From Sorex araneus (taxonomy: Eukaryota; Chordata; Mammalia; Eulipotyphla; Soricidae), in NCBI RefSeq assembly GCF_027595985.1, contig NC_073307.1, positions 9,506,432 through 9,570,431 on the forward strand: a stretch of DNA of 64,000 bases, given 5' to 3'. Shown here piece after piece: positions 10,850-23,693 of this stretch (position 1 is the stretch's first letter; the number at the start of each line of letters is the position of its first letter). Made by a program: the position numbers and the translations under genes. The notes beneath the pieces were generated by a model, which was given only the letters and a program-made list of their open reading frames with translations, made no database searches and was not told the origin of the DNA.

Positions 10850-12640
10850 AATGTGTTAAAGTTTGCCTGTTATGTAGTTAGTTCTCAAAATTTTTGTTTA
10901 TTTCTAAGGCATTAGGATAATCACTTGAATGAAAGTTCTCTGCCAATTGCCCAAACTAACTTTACTTTCTCATTTGTTTTTTAAATCATTTAAGTATACT
11001 AAAAAGAAAACAGTGAATTTTTAGCAACTTTTCATTTGTGTTTTTCCGCTTGTTCCATTTACATTCAAAACCCTTTAAAATGATCCATTCCTAAATTATG
11101 ACTTGATAAATTATGTAAGGGAAAATAACTCTCACCTATACTAACTGAGAAGAATGTCATTTGCTTAACGTTCGTGCTATTTCTAGACACTCCCTTCTTT
11201 GGGGCTTGTTTTCATCAAGGAAGGAGCCAGTGATTTGAGTTCTTTTGCTTCCCTTAACCAAATGACAGAACCATTGTCTTTGGGGCAATTGGTTAGTATC
11301 AGAGTGCATGGCAGTAAGCAAGGATCATGTTTCCAGCCCCCTTTGGTGTCCCCAAGAGATAGTCTCTTTTCATATAAATATAAAGCAATAGTTGAAATAT
11401 TCCCTTTTCTAGGACCCAAACATTGAAAAAAATCCAAGTATCATAGTCTAGAAACCTCTCTAAGCTTCTTGCTTGGACTTGGAGGTAAGTCACACACCCT
11501 CTATCCCTAAGTAATGCTTCCTCATCCCTAAGAAGTTCTGAAGAAGGACAGATTGCCAGCATCACCCTTCACGATCTTGAAGGGTTAGGATTATTATTGT
11601 AATTTTCCTTCTTTTTCTTATCCAGACCCTTCCCACACCAGTAGAGAAATAGTTTCTCGCATGGAGCACACAACCCTCTGTATCCCATGGTGCATATGTT
11701 ATTGATTCCAATAGAGCTTTTCTTGTTTGGCTGCCTTGTGAATCCCTGGCTTGCTTTCATCTTAGAAGTTTGTGCCTTTATAACATAGTTGTAAAGGACG
11801 CTGGGAAGCAAAGACATCCATACCCTCTCTGGAGCTCTGGGAGGGTCTACAATAAAACCCTAGAACTTACCGCTGTAGCTTTGAGCTTTGAAACAGACCC
11901 ATTTTTTACTTTCCTTTCTGTAGGGCCTAATTCATTACACTTCTGCTATAAAACTTTTATCGAAGAAGCTGAATCATAAAGCCAAATAAAAAAGGAAGGA
12001 TTTGGAGACGGGTGGTAAATGTGTCCTAATGTGAAGAATAAAATGATACAGACAAAATAAAAGTATTTATTCACTGCTTTTAGAAGCGCAGCAGCTCAAA
12101 AAAGATAATAATACTGTTTCCCAGTCAATGATGAGTTTGTTTTGCAAGCTTCGCAATGACTTTGCTTTGTAGCATGCTTGCTATATTTGAGGGATATCAT
12201 TCTAAATTATTTGTATAATACACAAATACATTCTAAATTGTATAATACACCGCTCATACACAAATTATGCCTTTTATGTAAGGATGTGATTTGGAAATGA
12301 GAATAATTTCTCCACCTTCATAAAAGTTTGGGTTGATATAAGTCTCCTGCACATCTATGTGCTTCTTTCCTAGTCTATAGATAAGGTTAAGACTTGTTGA
12401 GTAGCATTCTTTAAAACAAAAACAAATTAAAGAAGCAAACAAATAGGAAACTGTCTACAAGAATAGATGACCTACTAACCAACCAAACCTTAGCTGTCAT
12501 GCTCTATGAAGTGTTATGTTCTCTTTCTTTCCCTTGCTATTGAATAGCTTGCTCAAGATGACTGGAAAGGAAAACAGGCTGGAATTTTAGGATGAATTTA
12601 TGATTTTCCTTTAGAATTCCAATCCCATCTACTCTCAGGC
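10850..12640. other. unique intergenic DNA
   Basis: Mixed composition, no exon or repeat recognised. Open frames around 11183-11817 overlap each other on both strands and show no family motif. Confidence 0.45.
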
Positions 12641-12643
12641 ACT

Positions 12644-12706
<63 letters not shown>

Positions 12707-12707
12707 T
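12644..12707. repeat. (TTTA)n microsatellite, about 16 units
   Basis: Perfect or near-perfect TTTA repeats directly at the A-tail end of the adjacent minus-strand SINE; it probably grew from that tail. Confidence 0.95.
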
Positions 12708-12878
12708 GCTTTTTGGGTCATACCTGTTGATGCTCAGGGGTTACTCCTGGCTCTGAACTCAGGAATTACTCCTGGCAGTGCTCAGAGGACCATATGAGAT
12801 GCTGGGAATCGAACCCGGGTGGGCCATGTGCAAGGCAAAAGCCCTACGCACTGTGCTATCCATCACTCCAGTCCCTAC
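12708..12878 (-). mobile_element. tRNA-SINE, standard form
   Basis: TTTTTGGGTCATACCTG, ACTCCTGGCAGTGCTCAG, GAATCGAACCCGGG and head end CATCACTCCAGTCCC. Confidence 0.93.
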
Positions 12879-13965
12879 TCTTAGGCATTTTAAAATGTGT
12901 GAAAATCACTTCTGTTCCACGCAGCTTATTCTAATTGTTATATTGATAAAAAAATTTTAATTAAAAAAGAAACCTTTCTTTTTTTTGATAACAGGTCTAG
13001 AGACAAATATGTTCTTGAAACTTATTCTTGCTCTTTCTAACACTTCATGTTCCTTGTCTATAGTCAAAGTTGGGTTACAACATTCCTATTTTTGTTCTTC
13101 TTTGCAGGAGGTCTTCCTGGTGATTCTCTGCCAGCTGGTGGATGGAGATTAAATGCAAGGACTCAAAAATGAGGGGCTACTCAGACGCTGCAGGATTGAA
13201 AATTACCTCCAGTTAGTTGGGATGCTTAAGGCGTCTGGACCCTTCTGAGCTGCACCATGGTGCTCAGGGACCAGATAATAGTAAGAATCCAACTGCTGTT
13301 TGTCACATTCAAGACATCTGCCTCAACCTATATCATCTCTTGGCCTCCAAATATACCCATTCTCTCTTCATATGCTAGTTTTCCATCTAAGTATTTAGCA
13401 ATCCTATATCTCTTCCTTCTTGACAAACAACTCTACTATATTTCTCCATCTCCATCACGTTTCAGTAAAGATGTAGCTCTGTGACCACATCCTGGCCAAT
13501 ATGATATGTGCTAGTGTTATGTACCTATATCTACATCTATGACTCTAGGACCACCAATTACTCCTAAGTGATTTGAATCTCCCTTATGTCTTGCAGCTGG
13601 GTGGTCAAGTTCCTTCAACAATAATGGAGTCAGACGTGTTAAAAAGATATCAAAAGAAGAATGGATTTCTGGATAATAGCATAGAGCAAGATTTCTTCCC
13701 TTACCCTTTTCCCTTTTCATGGATTAGATTTTATATGAATGCAAAATGAACTCTGCATTGACCTATTGGGTTTTTATATTTATTTGTTTTAGTAAAATAT
13801 GAACTGAAGTCATTCTTGAGCTTCTGGGCTTTGGATCAAAGACAAGGAGCTTGTTTTTAATTTATTCATGTTAAACAAAAATCATGACACTGTCTTTTGA
13901 GATTTAGGTCTCCTATGGACAAAGATCTTAATGAAAAGGTTCTGATTAGGACCCATAAACTCAAG

Positions 13966-14235
13966 GGCAGAGAGTGTCTTGCCCGCACGCCTGGCACTCT
14001 TCCCCGGGGCCCCTCGGAGGGGATGGGCTCCAGCTTCCCTCCCCACCCCGAGCAGAGCTCCTGGTGGCCGAAGACCACTGGAACCTAGCTACAGCCATGC
14101 TCGAGGACCCTCTCCACACATTCGGACAGGCCTCACGCATGAAGGTATCAGCAGAGGAACCCAGGTGTGTGCAATCCCATCAACGGCCAACATCCAGAGA
14201 GAGACTTAAAGCAAACTCTCAGAAGCGCGCGGCCA
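13966..14235 (+). repeat. GC-rich segment joined to a SINE; possible composite repeat
   Basis: A locally GC-rich block (GGCACTCTTCCCCGGGGCCC) runs into the SINE-like part at 14236 without a visible break. Overlapping open frames are compositional. Its own origin is unknown to me. Confidence 0.4.
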
Positions 14236-14512
14236 ATATCTTGTAGCCTACTTCTCCCTCTGGGAGAAACTGGCAAGCTTCTGAGAGTGTCCTGCCCACA
14301 TGGGACAGCCTTGCAAGCTTCCCATGCTGTATTCATATGCTAAATCCAGTAACAAGCTGGATCTCATTCTCCTGACCCTGAAAGAGCCTCCAGTGCGACA
14401 TCTTTGAGAGGGCCGAGCAGAGAGAGACTTCTAAGATCTCAGGGAAAGGACGAATGGAGAGGTTACTGAGGCCGCTCGAGAAATCGACGATTAACGGGGA
14501 TTTTGTGATTTG
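14236..14512 (+). mobile_element. extra-long SINE form with internal module
   Basis: Aligns with the long-form SINE before and after the module (GGCAAGCTTCTGAGAGTGTC and CATATGCTAAATCCAGTAAC, later GAATGGAGAGGTTACTGAGG and CCGCTCGAGAAATCGACG). Between them lies a 93-bp module at 14359-14451 beginning GGATCTCATTCTCCTGACCC, which the ordinary long form lacks. The minus-strand copy near 37000 has the same module. Confidence 0.75.
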
Positions 14513-14647
14513 TGATTCATGAAACTCAAGTGATTTCAGGATCTAGAGAGAGAGTATAGAAAGACAGTAGGTCATGTCACTCAGAGAAATAAAATGTGTA
14601 AGCTTTAGTGAAAGTAACAAATAAATAAACAATATTAACAACATCTC

Positions 14648-14735
14648 TTTGGAGCAACAATGATGTGGTGGTAGAGCATATGCCTTGTATATTTGAGATT
14701 CTGGATTCAATCCCCAACACCATAGAACAACAAAA
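14648..14735 (+). mobile_element. simple tRNA-derived SINE resembling an ID-type element
   Basis: GTGGTGGTAGAGCATATGCC (A box) and GGATTCAATCCCCAACACC (B box) are followed at once by an A-rich tail. It lacks the long body of the shrew SINE, so it is another tRNA-type retrocopy. No intact tRNA cloverleaf is apparent. Confidence 0.6.
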
Positions 14736-15261
14736 CCAAACCAAATGGAAAACCATCCTTCCTATTTCCTTCCCCCAGCTTCTGGTAGCATGAACAACAG
14801 AATCTTTTCTTTAATACACTTTCAGTCTGTTTTATTGGGATTTTTGATTTATATTTCTTCCTGAAAAGTTTTATTAAAATATTATGGACAAAATGGAGAA
14901 GTGAACCACCAAAATTGTTCATTTTAGAAGTCTTTTATTTCCTCTTAATATACTGGCAGTACTAGTTCAATAATTTGCTGGTTCACTAAACTTTATTACT
15001 TTGGAGTTTCTCCTTTTGATTATCACGGTATTAAAACAAATGTTAACCCATGGTTGTTTAAAGCTAGATTTCCTTACCTTTATATTTGAGAGCTCAAAAG
15101 AATGGAAGTATCTGAATTCCTCTAAATCTTAAATACCATGATCTATGGCATTTTATTTTAGAAAAAAACAATTCTTGCACAAAGGTCAGAGATGACTCAA
15201 CATGCTTTTCTATTACACAAATGTAAATGCATATTAACATTTGTGCATTTGTGCACATTAG

Positions 15262-15360
15262 CATAAAAAATGCAGGAATCCTGGGTTCCATCCCTGCACT
15301 CATGGTCCCCCAGTACCACCACAATGACGCCGGCCTGCATTCCTGACCCTGGTGCCATCT
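15262..15360 (+). mobile_element. partial diverged tRNA-SINE
   Basis: B-box-like GGGTTCCATCCCTGCAC, then CATGGTCCCCCAGTACCACC, as in the SINE body. Confidence 0.6.
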
Positions 15361-15377
15361 TGCTGACTCGTCTCCCT

Positions 15378-15605
15378 TGATTTTTTTCCTTCTCCTTCTG
15401 TTTCTCCTACTGTGAGATACACAAAGTTACTCATCTCTGGGTTTCAGTCATACTGTGTTCAACCCTAACCCTTCACCAGTGAACATTTCCCACACCAATG
15501 CCCCTGTATTGGTGTTACAGGGTTTCCCTCCTGTAACTCCGCCCTCCCAACCCCCACCAGCCCCAACCCTCCTGCCTCTATTACGGACATTTTTCAGCAT
15601 GGAGT
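15378..15605 (-). mobile_element. old L1 3' end
   Basis: Diverged reverse L1 3' UTR: CTACTGTGAGATACACAAAG, GGTTTCAGTCATACTGTGTT, CCCTTCACCAGTGAACATTT. Confidence 0.75.
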
Positions 15606-15609
15606 GGAA

Positions 15610-16345
15610 AATTTGAATGCATTGTATTAAATGTAGCATGGGCATATGTTGACTTTTAATGATGCACAAGGAAAAATATATATAATGTTATAATGCAGTG
15701 TTACTTCAATAAAAACAGAGGATAACACAATAATACATCCCCCCATATAATACTGATCATTGACATCCAAATCCCATGAGGAAATTCACACGATTTCAGA
15801 ATCTTGCCCATGAGTAAATAGTTGTTAAGTGACCCCTAATTTAAAAGAATACACTTTCTCTTTAATGAACTAAGGAAATGTTTTCTAAGTTTCCAGTTTT
15901 CTGGGACATCTCTTTTATTCTTTCTCCCCTAGGCAGTTTCATGTTATTTTTATTAATAGGGTGATCTGATTTGTATATTCTCTTAGTATTCCTGGTAATT
16001 CCATTATTTCAAGGGACTTATCTTTGATGAGAATATTTGGTTTTCTATTAATTTTTATTCATCCCTCTCAGACTTTGGTTTATCAATGCTATTTCCAGAT
16101 TTCCTCCTTCACCTTATTATACAGGATAAAACAAGACATTCTGTTATTCCCCAATTTTTTGAACCACACAAAACTAGTTTACAGAATTAGATTTTAAAGA
16201 GAGGTGACCTTGTTCTTGGTATACTATCTAAAGGTAAAAGGGGTCAAAGTCATTCCAGTTTCTTGTTATTTCTATGCTATCAACCATGGCTCATGGTGAT
16301 AGTTGTATTTATGTACATAGTAAATTTTTACTTAATTTAAAAAAA
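15610..16345. other. unique AT-rich DNA
   Basis: Nothing recognised. Confidence 0.4.
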
Positions 16346-16352
16346 AATTTGT

Positions 16353-16572
16353 TTTGGCAGTTCTCAGCCTACTGGCTGGTGGTTCAGCATAAGAATGTAT
16401 GTGGAGCAGGTCAGGTCTTGTAGGTACAGGGGTATCAAGTCACTCCAGGAGGACAGGGGCCCTTCAGAACTTCACCCGTGGTGCTTGGGGGATGATGTTT
16501 TGCTGGAAATCAGGTTCACATTGGAAGTATACTTGACAAGAACTTAAACCACTGTGTTCTTTCCTAGCCCCT
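16353..16572 (-). mobile_element. very old tRNA-SINE
   Basis: Only the outline remains: GGTGCTTGGGGGATGATG, a decayed reverse B box (AAATCAGGTTCACATTGG) and the end TTCTTTCCTAGCCCC. Confidence 0.5.
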
Positions 16573-16737
16573 ACACTTAATTTTATAGGCAACTTTATAT
16601 GAAGCCAACACTTTGGGAACATATTTCAATAGAACTGTATATTGTGAAGCTTTAAATAGACACATATACAAAGACATTACTAGTAGAAAAGAACGCTTGC
16701 AATGCATTGGATACTAGTTTTTGGTACTGTCATATGT

Positions 16738-16835
16738 TCAAACTCATTGAGTCTTGATAATAATTCTAACGGGTTAGATGTTATGATTGTTGGCAACATA
16801 AAGAGGAGGAAATTACTGCACAGTGAGCTATAGAA
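16738..16835 (+). repeat. possible MIR fragment
   Basis: Faint match to the MIR core (CTCATTGAGTCTTGATAATA, then AAAGAGGAGGAAATTACTGC, GCACAGTGAGC). Confidence 0.4.
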
Positions 16836-17925
16836 TGTGCTCAGAGAACCTCCCACGCTATGGTGCAGTGGGATGGTTAGGACTGAGCTGGGACTTTGGC
16901 TCCTGAGGTTCACATGCCACCTTCTCTAGTTCAAAGTTGTTTAGAAGTGTTTGGCGGGCTTCTGCCCCGAAAAGCAAGAGTGGTTGATAGATGCTAGTTT
17001 ATTTCAAAGGGTGGCACATAAACTGCTAGACGCTTGACACTGCCTGGAGGTGACTGAGGGAGGTGGCAGGGAAGTGTGTGCTTGTTGTCTGAGTGTCACT
17101 TGCATTCACACGGGCAGTTATATATTCATTTTTAGCTTTTTTTCACACTACTGAAATGGAAGATAATGTATTCAGGATCTCATGATGGGAAACATTATCT
17201 CTTCTACACACAGAGAGGTTTACATATACTTCATTTATTCAGGAGGTTAAAATGTCTTGTGGATAAGACTGTGATTTCCAGGCAATTGCATACTGGAGGA
17301 ATTTAATTGATCTGGGTGGGTGGGAATCAAGTTTTGCGGAGATTTTGCTAGCTAGCAATACAGAGAGAAAACACACCTCCACCTTCACTCTGTAAAGAAG
17401 AGGATGATAAAAGCTTATTTCATATAACTTAGATGGACTGAAAATCATTGGTTTGGAAACGTAACTAGCAATGCGTTAATGAGAAGTCCATCACTGACAC
17501 GTACTATGCTAACTTTGACTTGGGAAACATCTTCATCAGCAAATGCGATAGAACAGGAAAATACACTCAGATACTCAACACGAACTTTCTCTGTACATCC
17601 TCAATTTCATATCTATGTGGCCTGGTACATAGGTAAAAGATAAAATGTACATAGATAAAATGTCACCTCTGCTTCAGGTAAGAAGTGTTTAAAAGTTGAT
17701 TTCCACTTCTCTGGAAACACTGTTGGTGGTTACACAAAGTCAAGTGATTTTTCTCACCAAATCCTATGGGAAACAGTGGTAGACCTCAAATTGCACTCAT
17801 GATTCTTTTCTCTTCCTGTTTTCTTTTTTATGCAGAATTGAAGAGCTTAGGCTTAGTCCTGATAGACCGTATACATTTATAATTTATTTATAAGTACATT
17901 TATATGGTGTATCAGGATTGCAAGA

Positions 17926-18092
17926 TTGGGGCTGGAGAGAGCACAGTGGGTAGGGCGCTGGCCCTGCCTGGCTTGCCTTTCACCTCGTATGCCAGCCCAA
18001 GCACTGCCATGAGTGACTCCAAAGTTTGTATAAAGCCAGCAGTAAGCCCTGATCACTCCCCCACGTGTGGCTCCAGAGCAAGGCAAAAGAGT
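17926..18092 (+). mobile_element. tRNA-SINE, diverged
   Basis: GGGGCTGGAGAGAGCACAGT, GGGTAGGGCGCTGGCC (head), then GTAAGCCCTGATCACTC and GTGTGGCTCCAGAGCAAGG. Confidence 0.85.
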
Positions 18093-19207
18093 TGCAAGAT
18101 AGAAGAAAAGGAGAATAGGGTCAATATTCTAGAAATAAGCATGCTTGCATGAACATCTCTGCTTGTTTGAAGATATTTTCATTCCCCTTGAGGTCCTAAA
18201 AAAACTGGAAAAATTTTGGACATAGTTTTATCTTTCCTTTCCTGTGGACAGTATTAACTCAGACACTTTAAGCAAGCAACTTAGATGAGTAAGTTATCAT
18301 GATTTTCTTTCTCTGTAGAAACTTTAAAACTTATGGGCTCAATGGTCAAATAGTAAGTCAATAATTTCCTTACCTCCTTCACTGTGTTGAATCCTCTTTA
18401 GTTCTATCACTGCATATAGCTTCACACAAAAGTGCACATAGACAGACAACTCTTAGATTTGTTTTGATTATAAGGAAGCATTATTAGGAAGTAGCACTTG
18501 ACATTTACAAGCCAACCTGAAAGAGCATCAGTGGATGCAGTTCAATTCCCAGTGTGCTGAGCTTTTCTGGCTTTGTTAAAGCAGTGGAGGTGACTCCGGT
18601 GGACAAACATCAAGCCCTCCCAGACATCAGGCAATACTCCTCACACAAAGAACCGTAACACAGGAAAACCTGTATCGGTGCATGAATGTGAAAATGACTG
18701 TATTTGTAAGTTGTATTTATATAAATTGACTTTAATTTTCTACCAGTGTAAAGATGTAGGATACGGTATATGTTTAAGAACACCTTCCTTATTTTGAGTG
18801 CATGAGCAATACAAAAACGAAGACATCTCTAATTTTGATAACTTATAGTTTATAAAATAACTATAAAATTAAATTAAATTAAAAATAACTATAGATTATT
18901 TTTAGTTAAATGTTGTGAATTTTCTCTTTGGTTTGAGAAATTTGTACATATGGATCTTATATTCCTGACAGAATATCTATCAGGTTGCAAGATTTTTAAG
19001 TGAGAGATAAGAACACACACTCCAAAAAGGTATTCTAGTGAATAAACTAATGAAGATCCAGAGACAAGAAAAGGGCAAAGGGACTTCAAAAGTAGAGTGG
19101 ACTGAGATGGAACTACGTAACTCTGAAAACAGATGAGAATGAAAACAGAAATCAGTATAAAGCTTGTTTTTGTATAGTAATGTGTAGGACATTTTCCCAT
19201 TTCAACC

Positions 19208-19440
19208 ACTGTTGTCCCATTGTTCATCGATTTGCTCGAGCAGGCACCAGTAACATCTCCATTGTGAGACTTGTTACTATTTTTGGCATATCGAATATGC
19301 CATGGATAGTTTGCCAGGCTCTGCGGTGCGGTCAGCATACTCTCGGTAGCTTGCCGGGCTCTCCAAGAGGGACAAAGGAATCAAACCAGGGTCGGCCGTG
19401 TGCAAGACAAATGCCCTACCTGCTGTGCTATCACCCCAGT
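19208..19440 (-). mobile_element. tRNA-SINE, long form
   Basis: GTTCATCGATTTGCTCGAGC, TCTCCATTGTGAGACTTG, GGCATATCGAATATGCC, TGCGGTCAGCATACTC and the head end GCTATCACCCCAGTC. Confidence 0.92.
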
Positions 19441-19595
19441 CAACCAAATACAGTTAATTATGTTTAAGATATACATGTTTTATTATTAAAGAAAGTAGAA
19501 AAACATTCTTGTTTGATGAAAGAGGAGATAGTGGTTTGAATATTATACATTATATTTGTAACAAACATATTCCAGTATAATTACATCAGGCATTG

Positions 19596-19755
19596 ATATA
19601 TGTTATTTAAATATATCTCATTTAATGATTATAATAACCCAGTGAGCAATACTTATTGTCTCTACAGAAAAGGAAACTGACTCAGAGAAGTACCACAAAT
19701 TGTCCAAGGCCACACAGAGAGTGATAGGCAGAATGAGATGAGAACCCAGATACAC
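19596..19755 (+). repeat. MIR element
   Basis: Order as in MIR: CTCATTTAATGATTATAATA, ACAGAAAAGGAAACTGAC, TCAGAGAAGTACC, CAAGGCCACACAGAGAG, GAATGAGATGAGAACCCAGA. An ancient tRNA-derived SINE of mammals. Confidence 0.85.
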
Positions 19756-19759
19756 AAAA

Positions 19760-22470
19760 TCCACTTTCCTAAATTTCTGGTTATACTTGTTAAACGTTTG
19801 GAATTCAGGAAGCATAAGCATAGCAAACAAAGAAAAAGGGAAGGGAAAAGATTCATCAATTGCCAAAAATTTGTGTTTCAGAGAGAAAGAGTCCTTCAGT
19901 GACCATACCAGCAGTAATATTTACTTTGGAGAAACGCTATTTCAGTGGTTTAAAATTTTTAGTAAATGCAATTCTCTTTCAAATTCTCTCACTCAGCTCA
20001 CTAACTCAAACAAGAAAACACTGATTGGCATATATATATATGTATATATATATGTAGACACATATTTATACACATATAGATTGAGATATATGTGTGTGTA
20101 TATATATATCAATATACAAATCCAGGATTAAGTTGTATTTCTATAGTTGAGATAAAATCCTATAAGCAAGACCATTAAATTGTTTTGAAAGATCTTTCTA
20201 TAGAAGATCATTGTTCTGCATATTTGTTTTCTAAGGTAACTTCATAATCAAATCTGTTAACTTAGTCACCAGGACAAGAATTTATAAGGTATTATTTCAC
20301 TGTAAATTGTTTGTATAATTTAAAATAAGTCAAAACTCATGGTAAACAAGTAGCTATAACATCTTAAAAATAGTGGGACAAAAGAATGAAAACTATATAG
20401 GACAAACATAAATAGGTTTATTTAAATGGAAGCAATGAACCCTCTTATTGATTCTGTTACTTAGCAGAAAAATATAGTGATAAGAGAATAAGCTTTTCTC
20501 ACTAGCAATACATCTTATTGTACTATTAATAAAATCAAAATTTGATTTTAGATGAGATTTGTAATAGACTTGTTAGAGACTGGTATTTGAGAAGCAAATA
20601 CTATGCTTTGACATGGTCTTATTTTTAAATATTGTTTCTATATTTATTAACTAAAAGTAATCAATGGTTGTATTTGTGAGTTAGGCAACTGAGATAAAAG
20701 TAGAAGAAGAAATGAGTAAATATTAGCTTGCATAAAGCTTTAGGAAGTTTTTAAAATTAAAATATATGTCATGCAGGACTATGAAATAGACTTTAAAATT
20801 TAGAAAATTTCAAGCCTTAAAATATAACATAACATAAAATAAAACATTTATTTAATTAAATTCTGTTTTTATTTAATATCAATTAATAAAGTTTTTTAAA
20901 AGACTAGTGGTGAAGACTAAGAAAATCAAGATGTTCTTAAAAATACTTTTTTCTGATTATAATCTCTCATTGCCCTGAGTTCTTATAAACAGTTAATAAT
21001 GAAGATAAATTATATAATTAAAATGAACTTTGTTGCCTTCGTTATCAATCTTAGTGTGAAAAGTGTATACACAGAATGAAAGAAATGGTACAAACCAGTT
21101 GACTTTGGGGAGATTTTATACTCATGTGTCTGTAGTCAGTGAATGATAATGTACACATGTCATCGAAAAAAGAGAAAATGCAGAAAATGAGTTAAACTCA
21201 ATATATATGGTACTAAGTTGGAAAACTCTGAATTTTATTTGATATGTGAAACATTTTTCTTCTTTCCTATATTGCTTTTATCACACGTGAAAAAATGTTA
21301 ATCTGTTTTAAGAAAGAAAAAGATTAAATATAAATTAGAGGAAACTAGTAAACAAATTAATCAGATGTTAGAGCCTCACATATATAATTGTGATTTTAGT
21401 GTGTTTAGTGGAATGTTATGAAGCACATATTCACTTAAGTGACAGTAACAATGGAGCCTCACATTACACAGAGACCACAAAGGTTATAATTTGTGATTTG
21501 TAATAACTTAAGAAAAATATTAACTTATTTTAAAAAAGAACATGAGAGTCTTGATGCAGTGGGAACCCCATAGGGGGGAAAAACATAAAAATCTTAAAGC
21601 AGGATAAGTATGAAGTTGAATTCTAGAGTATAATCAGTAAAACATTTGATTCTCTTAGATTTAATTTGCTTGCTTAAAACTGGAACAAAAACAAGGATCT
21701 TTAGTTTCCTGTTTAGTTTCATCAAGTACAATTTCTCAAATTACAGGAGAAAGCAATCCTATTTTCAGCCTATAGAAAAATTACTCTAGAGGAAGAATGG
21801 ATTGATGGGTAATGTTGCTAAAGTCAGTTTGATTTACTGTTCTGTTGAAATTTTACCATCATGTATCACTGAAAAGATTAACAAAGCCTTAATATATATC
21901 TTCATTGACAAATGGGATAAAAATTCAGCTAGCATGACAATAACCTCCAAGTACAAGAGAAACCTATAATTCCAAGACAAAAAGAATGTCGCTTCTCTAG
22001 AAAATAAGTAAGGTGGCATTGTTAGGGTTTAGGTCAGAGGTTCAGTAATATTTAAAGACTTAATTTCAGATATTATATATATATAATTTTTTAAAATAAG
22101 TACTTAAAAACACAATCTTCAGCCATAGCATATACACTGGCATATGTGGGAGAGCAAAGCTTTCAAAAGATGAACATGTTCCACATGGAAGGCACCAGAA
22201 CTTTTGCATCTGTAAACACATATTGGGTGTTTTCATTGCCCATTTATTAGAGCTTTTTTTTTTTGTCTATGGATAGTGAAAAACTACATCACTGTCAAGG
22301 TGGAAATGCCTATATTGATAATATGACAGAATTTGAGGCCAATGTATAGAGGACCATTTTTCAAGTTCCTACACAGTATACACGCATTCCTTTTGCTCCA
22401 CCAGTCTTGACAGAGTTTGACTGGGACTCCAATGCCAAACTTAGAGAATGGCATTTCCTGCCTGAAAACA
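19760..22470. other. long AT-rich unique region downstream of NDST4
   Basis: No exon or recognisable interspersed repeat, only short TA-rich microsatellites near 20031-20115 and 22072-22085. May include part of the NDST4 3' UTR at its right end. Confidence 0.45.
22243..22248 (-). promoter_or_regulatory. candidate poly(A) signal AATAAA downstream of NDST4
   Basis: On the minus strand an AATAAA lies about 1.09 kb beyond the NDST4 stop. It is the first canonical hexamer I noticed. An ATTAAA-like variant lies much closer to the stop (around 23290). I cannot tell which is used, or whether the real 3' UTR is longer. A SINE sits between this signal and the stop. Confidence 0.25.
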
Positions 22471-22485
22471 CAGTAAGATGTCAGA

Positions 22486-22689
22486 CGGGGCGGAGCGAGA
22501 GTACAGCAGCGAGGGCCTTTTCCTTTCATACAGCTGACCTGGGTTCAATTCTCAGCATCCCATATGGTCCCCCGAGCACTGTCAGGAGTAAATCCTGAGT
22601 GCAGAGTCAGGAGTAACCCCTGAGCATCACCGGTATGACCCAAAAGCCAAAAACAAACAAACAAACAAAGAAAAAAAACCAAAAAACAA
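22486..22689 (+). mobile_element. tRNA-SINE, standard form, with target-site duplication
   Basis: Full copy with a B-box-like GGGTTCAATTCTC, the complete body and an (ACAA)n-rich tail. An 11-bp duplication AAGATGTCAGA lies at 22475-22485 and 22690-22700. It sits about 0.65 kb past the NDST4 stop, perhaps within the 3' UTR. Confidence 0.93.
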
Positions 22690-23336
22690 AAGATGTCAGA
22701 GTCTGAAACCCTTCAGCTGGTCTCCTATAAGAGAACAACAGAGAACATGGGAAACTACAGCTTCACAATTTCTTTAGCAAGTCAAGCAAATACATAGAGA
22801 AGTAACAACAGAGGAAAAAAAACAGACATTGACTAAATATAATAAATAGAAACTGCTCAAAATCAGAGAATGCATTACATATTTTTATAACAAAAATGAT
22901 GTTATTTTTAAATTCGTGAAGGGAAACTTAATTCAGATACTGGGTTACTATTCACTTGCTCTGGAGAACTCTGTCCTTATCTTTTCCTCAAGATTCTGAT
23001 TTGTCAGTTGTTTATAATCAGGGTTCTCCATCACACATTGGATTTTGGAAACCTTCAGATTAGGTTAAGAGCAGAATCACCCCCACACTGAAGCGTGGAT
23101 AATGTCACGGAACTGGGCACTGCCTCCCTCTAGCTCACACAGGGAGGGATGTTAGGAATTGCCAACGCGTGCAAACAGAACTGTTTCCATCGTATGAAAA
23201 AGATAGAAGGAAATTTGTTCACATGATCTTCTGTTGACAATCACGAGTGTCAGTAAGGGAGCAAAAGACGTGGGGATGTTTTGCTATTTAATCGTGAAAA
23301 TTAGTCTCTCGTGCGCCTTGGTTCCAACCTCTGATG

Positions 23337-23456
23337 CTATCTCACTTTCTGCAGCTCCTGTCGCAGCCAGGACGGCAGGGGCTGCCCCAGTCTGTGCAGC
23401 AGCTTGGACAGTTCCACGTTGTGGTCTCGGTAGTAATTAGAGAGGAACGTTCTAGA
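23337..23456 (-). CDS. NDST4: NDST4 last coding exon with stop
   Basis: The 120-nt exon encodes 39 residues and a TAG stop. It starts [20 protein letters not shown] and ends RQELQKVR, the usual NDST C terminus. The acceptor lies in a pyrimidine-rich TCTCTCTAG; a second AG six bases further would be out of frame. The coding part has higher GC than the surrounding intron. The reading frame is intact. Confidence 0.95.
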
Positions 23457-23693
23457 CTAGAGAGAAAAAGAAGGACGACTTGGAGAAAGCTATTCATGAA
23501 ATAAAATTGTAATCTTCATGATTTAAGGAGTTCTTTCCAATATTAAGCATCTAGAAGACATTGATTTCTTTGTGATTTTTTTCTACAGGTACCATCTACG
23601 TTTACCTTATGAAAAAAATTTGAACAAAAGTGGGGTTGCAAAATTAAAATTAGTACAATTTCATAACCTTTTACCATTAAGGCATGTATTGCA

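Noticed and set aside
14648-14735. Functional tRNA gene
   Set aside because: A and B boxes exist, but no complete cloverleaf is visible and an A-rich tail follows, as in a retrocopy.
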